From: an uncultured Collinsella sp.
GTDB taxonomy: Bacteria; Actinomycetota; Coriobacteriia; Coriobacteriales; Coriobacteriaceae
Length of the DNA stretch: 16,104 nucleotides
Assembly (NCBI GenBank): GCA_900555225.1
Contig: USKL01000006.1
Span: forward strand, 1-16,104
Direction: 5' to 3'
Below are positions 8,433 through 15,341 of the stretch, piece by piece. The notes under the pieces are model-generated. The model saw only the letters and a program-made list of their open reading frames with translations, had not been told where the DNA came from and did no database searches. Position 1 is the stretch's first letter. The number at the start of each line of letters is the position of its first letter. Made by a program: the position numbers and the translations under genes.

Positions 8433-8461
8433 ATTCTTGATGAGGGGGTTTGACATGTCAA
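8433..8461 (-). promoter_or_regulatory. Candidate mgtA promoter with palindromic operator TTGACATGTCAA
   Basis: On the minus strand a consensus TTGACA (8461-8456) is followed after 17 bases by AAGAAT (8438-8433). The -35 lies in a perfect 12-base palindrome TTGACATGTCAA (8450-8461), flanked by GGGG on one side and CCCC on the other, which looks like a repressor site. This would give a leader of about 275 bases with the short ORF and repeat B inside. The palindrome also offers TTGACA toward pyrE, but I see no matching -10 there. Confidence 0.45.
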
Positions 8462-8591
8462 CCCCATTGTTCGGAAAACCATTCCCCCTGACAAAGCCTT
8501 TACAGAATGCCGTGGCCCCAAAGCGCGCCCGCATCGACGCTTCGCCTGCGCTAAACTGGAAGGCACGTACGCGATTACGAGAGGAGCCCGC

Positions 8592-9272
8592 ATGGAGGCT
8601 TACAAGCAAGAGTTCATCAAGTTTATGGTCGAGTCCGACGTCCTTAAGTTCGGCAGCTTTACGCTCAAGAGCGGCCGTCAGTCCCCGTTCTTTATGAACG
8701 CCGGCGCTTACGTGACGGGCTATCAGCTCAAGAAGCTGGGCGAGTATTACGCCCAGGCCATCCACGATAACTTTGGCGACGACTTTGATGTGCTGTTTGG
8801 ACCGGCCTACAAGGGTATTCCGCTGGCCGTCGTGACCGCAATTGCCTACCACGAGCTGTACGGCAAGGAGGTCAAGTACTGCTGCGACCGCAAGGAGGCC
8901 AAGGACCACGGTGCCGATAAGGGCAACCTGCTGGGTTATGAGCCCAAGGACGGCGACCGTGTGGTCATGGTCGAGGACGTTACCACCAGCGGCAAGTCCA
9001 TCGACGAGACCTATCCCAAGGTCAAGGCTGCTGCCGATGTCGAGATCAAGGGCCTGATCGTGTCCCTCAACCGCATGGAGGTCGGCAAGGGCGGTGTGAC
9101 CACCGCGCAGAAGGAGATCGAGGCCAAGTACGGTTTCCCCGTCGCGAGCATCGTCTCCATGGCTGAGGTCGTCGAGACCCTCTACAACCACGAGATCGAC
9201 GGCAAGGTTGTCATCGACGACGAGCTCAAGACCGCCATCGACGCCTACTACGAGCAGTACGGAGCACGTTAG
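8592..9272 (+). CDS. pyrE: Orotate phosphoribosyltransferase
   Basis: This cytosolic enzyme joins orotate and PRPP to give orotidine 5'-monophosphate, the fifth step of pyrimidine synthesis. Of its 226 residues, the clearest is the PRPP-binding loop VVMVEDVTTSGKSI at 124-137. FGPAYKGIPLAV (about 76-87) and the N-terminal FGSFTLKSGRQSPFFMNAG match the orotate/PRPP pocket of PyrE and not other phosphoribosyltransferases. YCCDRKEAKDHG fits the flexible catalytic loop with its Lys/His. It is somewhat longer than the enteric enzyme (about 213). GAGAGGAG sits 7-8 bases before the ATG. No other pyr gene is adjacent, so the gene is separate from the rest of its pathway here. A hairpin starts in its stop codon. 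Confidence 0.95.
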   Translation: MEAYKQEFIKFMVESDVLKFGSFTLKSGRQSPFFMNAGAYVTGYQLKKLGEYYAQAIHDNFGDDFDVLFGPAYKGIPLAVVTAIAYHELYGKEVKYCCDRKEAKDHGADKGNLLGYEPKDGDRVVMVEDVTTSGKSIDETYPKVKAAADVEIKGLIVSLNRMEVGKGGVTTAQKEIEAKYGFPVASIVSMAEVVETLYNHEIDGKVVIDDELKTAIDAYYEQYGAR

Positions 9273-9300
9273 TTACGGCGTTTTACCAAACGCCGTAACT
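9271..9300 (+). terminator. Hairpin overlapping the pyrE stop codon
   Basis: Perfect 13-bp arms AGTTACGGCGTTT (9271-9283) and AAACGCCGTAACT (9288-9300) with a TACC loop. The 5' arm starts at the second base of the TAG stop. No T-run follows, so it may act mainly as 3' end protection. Confidence 0.65.
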
Positions 9301-9347
9301 GCTCGACGCTGCGCGGGCCGCATTTGGACAATCTGACGTTCAACTTC

Positions 9348-9377
9348 AAGGGCGCGACCAGAAGGTCAGCGCCCTTT
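9348..9377 (+). terminator. Likely rho-independent terminator
   Basis: AAGGGCGC (9348-9355) pairs with GCGCCCTT (9369-9376), extended inward by GACC/GGTC with one bulged A, and followed by TCGTTT. It is probably the main terminator of pyrE. From 9378 to about 9555 I see no gene or repeat I can support. Confidence 0.65.
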
Positions 9378-9563
9378 CGTTTCACGTCACCTTGTCTCAA
9401 ATGCGACTCGCTCGCTGGCGATGCCAAAACATCGGCGTTTTTGTTGTCGGGACGGCAGTTAGTAGTCGTCGAGTAGTCATTGGTGCTCAGCGGCAGTCCC
9501 CATTGCACCAAGTGGCGTGTGCCGTTAAGCGGAGAGGCGTATTGTTGACCCATCGTTTGGGCA

Positions 9564-9569
9564 TACAAT
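9564..9569 (+). promoter_or_regulatory. Candidate -10 box of the adenine deaminase gene
   Basis: TACAAT matches the -10 consensus at five of six positions. Upstream, TTGTTG at 16 bases is a poor -35, while TTGACC matches well but is only 13 bases away. The promoter may need an activator. A terminator-like hairpin follows directly. Confidence 0.4.
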
Positions 9570-9581
9570 GGCTATGAGCAT

Positions 9582-9617
9582 GCTGCGGTGAAGGCTTGTC
9601 CGCTCCGCAGCTTTTTT
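9582..9617 (+). terminator. Intrinsic terminator in the leader of adenine deaminase
   Basis: GCTGCGG (9582-9588) pairs with CCGCAGC (9605-9611), followed by six Ts (9612-9617). It stands between the candidate -10 box and the start at 9638, so transcription from that box would have to read through it. It may be an attenuator, or the end of a transcript arriving from upstream. Confidence 0.65.
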
Positions 9618-9637
9618 CTACGGTTAAAGGAGTATGT

Positions 9638-11458
9638 ATGTCCGTTGAGGTCATGAGGACTGTGATCGAGGCCGCCGAGGGCCGCGTGCCCGTCGACACG
9701 CTGTTTACCAATGCACAGATCGTCGACGTGTATGGCCAGCGCGTGGCGCCCGGTAGCGTTGCCGTCAAGGACGGTGTGATCGTCGGCGTGCTCTACGATG
9801 GTCGCGACGATGCCGCTGGCACCTATGAGGCAACTGAGGTCATCGACTGCCAGGGTCGCTATCTCGCTCCCGGTTTTATTGACGGGCATCTGCATATCGA
9901 GTCTTCGAACATCCGTCCCGCCGAGTATGCTCGCATGGCCGCGACGCGCGGTACTACCACCGCCATTGCCGACAGCCACGAGATTGCTAATGTGGCGGGC
10001 CTGGACGGCCTGCGCTTTATGATTGAGGACGGCCGCCGCGCACCCATCTCCATCAAATACATGATGCCTTCGTGCGTGCCCGCGCTGCCCGACGAGCAGG
10101 CCGGTGCCGTTATTTCTGCTGCCGATATGCAGGCGTTTTTTGCCGAGCATCCAGGCGATGTCTTTGGTCTGGGCGAAATGATGAACCTGCCGGGCGTCTT
10201 TATGGCCGACCCCGAGACTTGCGCTCGCGTCGATGCTGCCAACCAGACGCCGTCCAAGCAGGTTGACGGCCACGCGCCGCTCGTTGCCGGCAAGGACCTC
10301 AACGCCTATGCCGCGGCGGGTATTATCGCCGACCACGAGTCGACGATTCCCGAGGAGGCGCTCGATAAACTGTCCCGCGGCATGTATGTGATGCTGCGTG
10401 AGGGCACGTGCAGCCACGATCTGGCCAATTTGTCCCCGATGCTGCTGGAAAACCCCGCCCGCGCCCGCCGCTGCTGCTTTGCGACCGACGACCGCGCTCC
10501 CTCCGACGCGCTTTCGACCGGCATGATCGACAACGCCTGCCGCGTGGCCATCGAGGCCGGCGTCGACCCGGTGGTCGCCATCTCTATGGCGTCCCTTTCC
10601 ACGGCTGAGGCGTTTGGGCTAGATCACGGCTGCCGCGACCCGCACGAGCTACGCGGTGCAATCGCCCCGGGCAAGCGCGCCGACCTGCTGCTGCTCGATG
10701 ACCTGACGTTTGCCAAGGCTCCGCATCGTGTTTATGCCGCCGGTGCCCTGGTGGCGCAGGATGGCACCTTTGTGGGCGAGGTCGCACCCGAGACGGCCGA
10801 GGTCGCAGCGCTTGCCGATGAGCTGCGTGCTTCCGTTAAGCTGCCGAAGCTTTCGCTTGACGTGTTCGATTATGCCTTTAAGCCGGGCGAGGCCGTTATC
10901 GATGTTATCCCGGGTATGGCTATCACGGGTATGGCCCGCCCCGAGAGCGCCGAGGACTTGCGCCGCATTATGCTGATTGAGCGCCATGGCCGCGGCGTGT
11001 CGCTGCAGGCCGAGGGCGCCGATGGCGACGGCCCCGCTGGCCTGGGCCTGGTCGGCAAGCATATCGGTCGCGGCTGGGTGCGCGGTTTCACCATCACGGG
11101 TGGCGCCATTGCCTCCACGATCGGCCACGACTCACACAACGTGTGCGTGGTGGGCGACAATGCGGCGGATATGATGGCTGCCGTTGAGGCCGTGGGCCAG
11201 GGCGGTCACGTACTGGTGCGCAACGGCGAGGTCGTGGCGCGCATTCCGCTGGCGCTCGGTGGTCTTATGAGCGAAGGCACGGCAGAGGATGTCGCCGCAC
11301 AGCACGACGACTTTATGGTCAAGGCGCGCGCCATGGGCATCGAGCCGCCGCTCGACCCCATCATGGGCATCATCTTCCTGCCCCTGCCGGTCATCCCGAC
11401 GCTCCGCATCCGCCCCGAGGGCATGTTCGACGTTACAACCTTCACCTTCGCCGACTAG
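9638..11458 (+). CDS. ade: Adenine deaminase
   Basis: This enzyme of the amidohydrolase superfamily converts adenine to hypoxanthine and ammonia for purine salvage. From ATG 9638 it has 606 residues, near the family's usual 570-600. The metal-binding DGHLHIESS lies at 82-90 with the HxH pair at 84 and 86, followed by TTTAIADSHEIANVAG and a second metal-site Glu in GLGEMMNLPG. HAP, ADHES and FATDDR follow in the usual order. The C-terminal domain contains TGGAIASTIGHDSHN and PLALGGLMS, both typical of Ade. AAAGGAG stands 5 bases before ATG 9638. The longer open frame from a TTG at 9596 runs through the leader hairpin and is not used. A repeat begins at its stop codon. Confidence 0.94.
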   Translation: MSVEVMRTVIEAAEGRVPVDTLFTNAQIVDVYGQRVAPGSVAVKDGVIVGVLYDGRDDAAGTYEATEVIDCQGRYLAPGFIDGHLHIESSNIRPAEYARMAATRGTTTAIADSHEIANVAGLDGLRFMIEDGRRAPISIKYMMPSCVPALPDEQAGAVISAADMQAFFAEHPGDVFGLGEMMNLPGVFMADPETCARVDAANQTPSKQVDGHAPLVAGKDLNAYAAAGIIADHESTIPEEALDKLSRGMYVMLREGTCSHDLANLSPMLLENPARARRCCFATDDRAPSDALSTGMIDNACRVAIEAGVDPVVAISMASLSTAEAFGLDHGCRDPHELRGAIAPGKRADLLLLDDLTFAKAPHRVYAAGALVAQDGTFVGEVAPETAEVAALADELRASVKLPKLSLDVFDYAFKPGEAVIDVIPGMAITGMARPESAEDLRRIMLIERHGRGVSLQAEGADGDGPAGLGLVGKHIGRGWVRGFTITGGAIASTIGHDSHNVCVVGDNAADMMAAVEAVGQGGHVLVRNGEVVARIPLALGGLMSEGTAEDVAAQHDDFMVKARAMGIEPPLDPIMGIIFLPLPVIPTLRIRPEGMFDVTTFTFAD

Positions 11459-11487
11459 TCATCGGGGACGTTCTTAAACGACTAGTC
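11455..11487. repeat. GGGGACGT-core palindromic repeat, copy 2
   Basis: A 33-base unit: CTAGTCATCGGGGACGTTCT, then TAAACGACTAGTC. The GACTAGTC ends are themselves palindromic. It overlaps the TAG stop of ade (11456-11458). The same unit in reverse orientation, differing by one base, is at 12538-12570. A partial, degenerate core (GGGGACATTCTTTGG) follows at 11491-11505. Confidence 0.85.
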
Positions 11488-11565
11488 GTTGGGGACATTC
11501 TTTGGCGGGCCGCCTGACGTCGCGACCGTGGGGCCTCTGGCATGTGTGAGCTATTTGCCAGGTCC

Positions 11566-11594
11566 TTGTAACGTTTACGCCCGCGGAGTCTTAT
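11566..11594 (+). promoter_or_regulatory. Candidate promoter of the first HAD gene
   Basis: TTGTAA (11566-11571), 17 bases, TCTTAT (11589-11594). Each matches the consensus at four of six positions. Transcription would begin near 11601, inside the 5' arm of the hairpin at 11598-11659. Confidence 0.4.
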
Positions 11595-11597
11595 TTG

Positions 11598-11659
11598 AGC
11601 TCCCTTTGGGTACGTTGGAATCGGATACACGTTCGATTCCAACAAGCCCGAAGGGAGCT
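11598..11659 (+). promoter_or_regulatory. Long leader hairpin that contains the Shine-Dalgarno of the HAD gene
   Basis: Outer arms AGCTCCCTT (11598-11606) and AAGGGAGCT (11651-11659) are perfectly complementary, and an inner GTTGGAATCG/CGATTCCAAC stem extends it. The AAGGGAG ribosome binding site for ATG 11665 lies in the 3' arm, so a folded leader would hide it. TTTT follows the stem, so it could also pass for a terminator. Confidence 0.55.
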
Positions 11660-11664
11660 TTTCC

Positions 11665-12459
11665 ATGTTTAAACTGATTGCATCCGATATGGACGGCACA
11701 CTGCTTGACGAAAACGACCAGGTGCCTCCCGAGACCTACGAACTGATTCTGGCGCTACACGAGCATGGCGTGCATTTCGCTGCATCGTCAGGTCGTCGCT
11801 ACGATCGCCTGTGCGAGTTCTTTGCGCCCGTTCGCGACAAGATGGACTTTGTCGCCGCTAACGGCGCTCAGGTCTACGCCGACGGTAAGATGGTAGACCG
11901 TGAGGTGTATTCCCACCTGGCGATTCGAAGGCTCGCCCAAGCCGTCAGGACGTTTCCCAATCTGCATCTTGCGCTCTTTGACCGAACCAAGTCCTTCCTG
12001 CTCGATGACGAGTGCAAGTTCGTGCGTGAGGTCGATAAGGACCTTCCCAATGCCGAGCGCATTTGGGAGCTGCCCGATCCCAGCGTAAATATCATCAAAG
12101 CGAGTATCTTTTGCGACGACAGTGCGGTTATGGACAGCGCGTACGTGCTACAGCGCGAACTTGGTCAGCTCTTTACTTTTGCGCCTTCGGGCAACGCGTG
12201 GATCGATGCCATGCAGCCTGGTGTGTCGAAGGCCTCGGGTATCGCGCAGCTCGCGGAGCATTACGGCATTGGACGCGACGAGGTCATGGCGTTTGGCGAC
12301 TCGATGAACGACTACGAGATCATTCGCTTTGTCGGCACGGGCTGCGCGATGGAAAACGCGCGCCCCGCGCTCAAGGCGGTGGCCGATCGTGTGGTGGGTT
12401 GTAACCGCGACCACGCCGTCCAGCAGGAGCTCCGTCGCGTGCTGGAGAGTCTCTCCTAA
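11665..12459 (+). CDS. HAD-superfamily IIB (Cof-type) phosphatase
   Basis: This 264-residue cytosolic Mg2+-dependent phosphatase is of the Cof/YbiV type, which often acts on sugar phosphates or flavin-related phosphates. The true substrate cannot be read from sequence. Motif I is ASDMDGTLLD, with nucleophile Asp 8 and acid/base Asp 10. Motif II is FAASSGR (about 38-44). Motif III lysine is probably in GVSKASGIA. Motif IV is FGDSMNDYEI with Asp 212 and Asp 216. The cap between motifs II and III has the alpha/beta composition of type IIB. AAGGGAG lies 7 bases before the start, inside a hairpin. It faces a second HAD-IIB gene at 12567-13409, possibly an old paralogue. Confidence 0.9.
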   Translation: MFKLIASDMDGTLLDENDQVPPETYELILALHEHGVHFAASSGRRYDRLCEFFAPVRDKMDFVAANGAQVYADGKMVDREVYSHLAIRRLAQAVRTFPNLHLALFDRTKSFLLDDECKFVREVDKDLPNAERIWELPDPSVNIIKASIFCDDSAVMDSAYVLQRELGQLFTFAPSGNAWIDAMQPGVSKASGIAQLAEHYGIGRDEVMAFGDSMNDYEIIRFVGTGCAMENARPALKAVADRVVGCNRDHAVQQELRRVLESLS

Positions 12460-12461
12460 TC

Positions 12462-12490
12462 CGGCAGATGGGGACGTTCCTTTTCTGCCG
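12462..12490. repeat. GGGGACGT-core palindromic repeat, copy 3
   Basis: Arms CGGCAGA (12462-12468) and TCTGCCG (12484-12490) around TGGGGACGTTCCTTT. It shares its core with the copies at 3439 and 11455 but has unrelated, self-complementary arms. A further loose inverted repeat (GTGGGGGACA near 12494 and TGTCCCCAGTG near 12528) follows. Confidence 0.75.
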
Positions 12491-12537
12491 ACAGTGGGGG
12501 ACAGTCCTTGCGGCTTTTTGCGAAGAGTGTCCCCAGT

Positions 12538-12570
12538 GACTAGTCGTTTAAGAACGTCCCCAATGACTAG
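12538..12570. repeat. GGGGACGT-core palindromic repeat, copy 4 (inverted)
   Basis: Reverse complement of the 33-base unit at 11455-11487 with one difference. It overlaps the stop codon of the second HAD gene (12567-12569), just as the other copy overlaps the stop of ade. The two inverted copies bracket the first HAD gene. Confidence 0.85.
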
Positions 12571-13409
12571 GCAAGGGCGGCCATGATGGTGCGGGCGACG
12601 CCGTCGTGGTCGTTGTCGTATTCGGTAATGGCGTCGGCGGCCTTGCGATCTTCGGGCTCGGCGTTGATCATGGCCATGCCATGGCCCGCTGCCTGCAGCA
12701 TGGGGATGTCGTTGATGTTGTCGCCGAACGCCCAGGCGTCGGCGAGACGCTCGCCCAGGTGCTCGCATAGCCACGTGAGGGCCGTTCCCTTGGTGGCGCC
12801 CTCACCCATGACCTCGATATTCATGGCGTACGAACGCGTGACCTCAATGCCTCCGAGCGTGTCGAGCGCCGCCGCGATGGCGTCGCGATCGGCCGGGTCG
12901 TGCCAGTACATGGCGATACGTTCGAGCGTCTCGACCTCGTCGATCTTGCTGTCGATATCCATGTCGATCGGTGTTCGTGTGCGCTTGAGCGAAGCCGCGA
13001 TGTGGGGGTCACCGCCGCAGAACTCATCCAGGCGCCCGTAAAGCGAGCGGGGGAGGAAGCACTGTCCATCCGCGAAGATATCGAAGGTCACATCGTGGCC
13101 GGCGGCAATGCGATGGATGCGGTGGGCAATGCCGCAATCGAGCGGACGGCTCAAGATGCACGTGGCGCGCGAGGCGTCGGTGGGCGTATCCTCGTCGAGC
13201 TGCCAGACGCTGGCGCCGTTGGCACAGACCGCGTAGTGCACGGCGGGATGGGCGAGAATGAGCTCAAAGATGCCCGACAGCGGACGTCCCGTGCAGGGCA
13301 CAAATTCAATCCCGCGTCGAGCGAGCTCGTCGAGCATCGCCCAGGTGGCATCGCTCATCTGCTTATCGCTCGTCAACAGCGTTCCATCCATATCGGAAAA
13401 CACAATCAT
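12567..13409 (-). CDS. HAD-superfamily IIB (Cof-type) phosphatase
   Basis: From ATG 13409 the protein has 280 residues. Motif I is VFSDMDGTLL with Asp 6 and Asp 8, motif II is FVPCTGRPL, the motif III lysine is probably in ATKGTALTWL, and motif IV is AFGDNINDIPML. The GDNxND form and the C2B-type cap fit Cof-like sugar-phosphate or flavin-phosphate phosphatases; the substrate is not determinable. The frame is open upstream to 13469, but that extension runs through the citrate synthase terminator. The ATG at 13409 has AAAGGG 9 bases upstream and begins right at the conserved motif I strand. It lies downstream of citrate synthase on the same strand, beyond a terminator, so it is probably a separate unit or is reached by read-through. 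Confidence 0.9.
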   Translation of the reverse strand: MIVFSDMDGTLLTSDKQMSDATWAMLDELARRGIEFVPCTGRPLSGIFELILAHPAVHYAVCANGASVWQLDEDTPTDASRATCILSRPLDCGIAHRIHRIAAGHDVTFDIFADGQCFLPRSLYGRLDEFCGGDPHIAASLKRTRTPIDMDIDSKIDEVETLERIAMYWHDPADRDAIAAALDTLGGIEVTRSYAMNIEVMGEGATKGTALTWLCEHLGERLADAWAFGDNINDIPMLQAAGHGMAMINAEPEDRKAADAITEYDNDHDGVARTIMAALA

Positions 13410-13433
13410 TTGATGCAGCCCTTTCTGCTGGCA

Positions 13434-13472
13434 TAAAAAGCGTGGCCGAGGGCTTGGGTCCCTGGCCACGCT
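13434..13472 (-). terminator. Rho-independent terminator of citrate synthase
   Basis: On the minus strand AGCGTGGCC (13472-13464) pairs with GGCCACGCT (13447-13439), extended by AGGG/CCCT, and runs directly into TTTTT (13438-13434). It starts 24 bases past the citrate synthase stop and is the clearest terminator on this strand. Confidence 0.85.
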
Positions 13473-13495
13473 CGAGTTCTATAACGGTCCGCGTC

Positions 13496-14914
13496 CTAGC
13501 GGTCGGCGAGTGGCTTGTACTCCAGCGGCTCGATCACCGGACGATAGGCCGGGCGAATAATACGGTGCGCGCAGAAGAGCTCTTCCATGCGGTGTGCCGA
13601 CCAGCCGGCCATGCGGGCGACGGCGAATAGCGGCGTAAAGAGCGTCTCGGGCACGCCGAGCATCTTGTAGATAAAGCCCGTGTACAGGTCGATGTTGGCG
13701 CAGATGGGCTTGGTCATGCCGTGGTCGCGCATCACCTGCGGTGCCAGGCGCTCGATGCGCTCGATGAGTGCGAACTCTTCGCCCAAGTCCTTCTTGGCTG
13801 CCAGTGAGCGCGCGTAACGGCGGCAGACCTCGGCGCGCGGGTCGCTGAGCGTATAGACGGCGTGGCCCATGCCGTAGATGAGGCCCGTGCCGTCGAAGGC
13901 CTGCTTGTCGAGGATCTTGCCCAGGTAGGCCGCGACCTCGTCCTCGTCCTCCCAGTTGGAGACATGCGCGCGGATGTCCTCGTGCATAGACACGACCTTG
14001 GCATTGGCGCCGCCGTGGCGCGGGCCCTTGAGCGAGCCGATAGCCGCGGCGTAGGCGGAATACGGGTCGGTGGCCGAAGACGACAGCACGCGGCAAGCGA
14101 AGGTGGAGTTGTTGCCGCCGCCGTGCTCGGCATGCAGCATGAGCATAACGTCGAGCAGCATCGCCTCATCGCGGGTGAACGCCATGCCGCCGCGCAGGAC
14201 CTGTAGGATGGTCTCGGCGGTGGAGAGACCGGGCGTAGGGTGCGGCACGTGAACCTCGGAGCCGCGAAGCTTGGCGACCGAGGCCATGTGTGCGAAGGCG
14301 GCGATGCGCGGGAGACGTGCGAGCATGGAAATGGCGACGTCGATTTCGTGCTCAGGCGTGATCACGTCTGGTTCGGCATCGAAGGCGTAGAGCAGCAGTA
14401 CGGCGCGCTGGAGCACGTTCATGATGCTCGACGACACCGTGGTCATAGGGAACTCTTTAACGTACTCGTCGCTCAGATGTCTAAAGGCACCTAGGCGCTC
14501 GCAGAAGCCGTCGAGCTCTTCCTTGTTGGGCAGCGAACCCGTGATAAGCAGATAGGCGACTTCTTCGTAGCCGTAGCGATTCTCGGCCTGGGCATTGTTG
14601 ACCAGATCCTCGATGCTGTAGCCGCGAAGCGTGAGCTTGCCCTGATCGGGCACGACCTTTCCGTCGACCTTGTTGTAGCCGTGCACATCCGAGATACGAG
14701 TGAGGCCCGCGACCACGCCCGAGCCGTCGGCATTGCGCAGGCCGCGCTTGACATTGTGCTCGACAAACAGGTCCTCGTCATAAGGGTCGGTCGGCAGGCC
14801 GTGGTAGAGGCTTTCGCTCTCAGACGAAATCTGGCGGCTTGCTTCGTAATCCAGAACCAGTCGGCTCAAGTGGTCATCGAAGCGGTAATAGATTTTCTTG
14901 GCGTCGTAGGCCAT
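13496..14914 (-). CDS. Citrate synthase
   Basis: This enzyme condenses oxaloacetate and acetyl-CoA to citrate. In an anaerobe it probably feeds 2-oxoglutarate and glutamate synthesis through a partial cycle. At 472 residues it is longer than the enteric GltA (about 427) because of a long N-terminal part. Expected catalytic residues are present: His 264 in HAEHGGGNNST, His 351 in GMGHAVYTLSDPRA and Asp 409 in ANIDLYTGFIY. GPRHGGANAK with His 300 is the substrate loop. The alanine after His 351 is an arginine in many bacterial enzymes, so kinetics may differ. 2-Methylcitrate synthase cannot be fully excluded, but no prp genes are nearby. GAGAGGAG precedes the start. It is probably co-transcribed with the ACT gene 77 bases upstream. 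Confidence 0.93.
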   Translation of the reverse strand: MAYDAKKIYYRFDDHLSRLVLDYEASRQISSESESLYHGLPTDPYDEDLFVEHNVKRGLRNADGSGVVAGLTRISDVHGYNKVDGKVVPDQGKLTLRGYSIEDLVNNAQAENRYGYEEVAYLLITGSLPNKEELDGFCERLGAFRHLSDEYVKEFPMTTVSSSIMNVLQRAVLLLYAFDAEPDVITPEHEIDVAISMLARLPRIAAFAHMASVAKLRGSEVHVPHPTPGLSTAETILQVLRGGMAFTRDEAMLLDVMLMLHAEHGGGNNSTFACRVLSSSATDPYSAYAAAIGSLKGPRHGGANAKVVSMHEDIRAHVSNWEDEDEVAAYLGKILDKQAFDGTGLIYGMGHAVYTLSDPRAEVCRRYARSLAAKKDLGEEFALIERIERLAPQVMRDHGMTKPICANIDLYTGFIYKMLGVPETLFTPLFAVARMAGWSAHRMEELFCAHRIIRPAYRPVIEPLEYKPLADR

Positions 14915-14991
14915 GCGCGCTCCTCTCCGGGCCGCATCGGGGTGGCTTGCATGGGCATGCGCGCGTCAGGCTATCCCCAGCGGCTTGCTCG

Positions 14992-15279
14992 CTACAGGCG
15001 GTACATAAAGTTAAAGACGTCCTCGCGCTGGATGGACACGTTGACGCCCGAAAGCTCGCCGGCCTCGGCCAGGGCCTTCTGCAGCTCAGCGAAGTCGAGC
15101 TTGGACTCGGCGGTATCGGCCAGCATGGTCATGGTGAAGATGTCCTCGATAATGGACTGCGTGATGTCGCGGATGTCGACGTTGGCCTCGCCCAGGACGC
15201 GGGTGACGCCGGCGACGATGCCGGGGCGGTTCTTGCCAAGGACGGTGATGACGATACGGGAGGACGAGATCTCGGCCAT
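14992..15279 (-). CDS. ACT-domain protein, UPF0237 type
   Basis: The 95-residue protein is essentially one ACT domain. It opens with a beta strand and the ligand-binding turn (VITVLGKNRPGIVAGVTRVLGE, first 20 shown in part by VLGKNRPGIVAGV at about 13-25), then NVDIRDITQSIIEDIFTM as helix and strand. ACT domains bind small ligands, often amino acids, and this stand-alone class resembles the ACT repeats of GcvR. No enzyme domain is attached, so a regulatory or ligand-sensing role is inferred. AAAGGG lies 6 bases before the ATG. Its place directly upstream of citrate synthase on the same strand, with no terminator visible between, suggests co-expression and perhaps a link to amino-acid supply. 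Confidence 0.88.
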   Translation of the reverse strand: MAEISSSRIVITVLGKNRPGIVAGVTRVLGEANVDIRDITQSIIEDIFTMTMLADTAESKLDFAELQKALAEAGELSGVNVSIQREDVFNFMYRL

Positions 15280-15341
15280 GGGAAACCCTTTCGCGTGATT
15301 GCGGCGCGCGCGGGGCGCTCCGCTACGGTACAGTGTTCATC

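Noticed and set aside
8152..8461. M-box magnesium riboswitch or purine-type aptamer in the mgtA leader
   Set aside because: I could not find the conserved aptamer core by eye; a covariance-model search with the M-box family would decide.
8376..9191. 271-codon minus-strand frame over pyrE
   Set aside because: Antisense to a well supported gene; hydrophobic Leu/Val/Asp pattern typical of complement translation.
9596..9637. TTG-initiated extension of adenine deaminase
   Set aside because: It would translate through the intrinsic terminator hairpin; AAAGGAG points to the ATG at 9638.
9572..10417. 281-codon minus-strand frame over ade
   Set aside because: Antisense to adenine deaminase motifs; no start context.
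11665..13409. The two HAD genes as a toxin-antitoxin or defence pair
   Set aside because: Both have complete Cof-type phosphatase motifs, are convergent and not co-transcribed, and are of housekeeping size.
13410..13469. 20-codon extension of the second HAD protein
   Set aside because: It covers the citrate synthase terminator, and the conserved motif I starts directly after the ATG at 13409.
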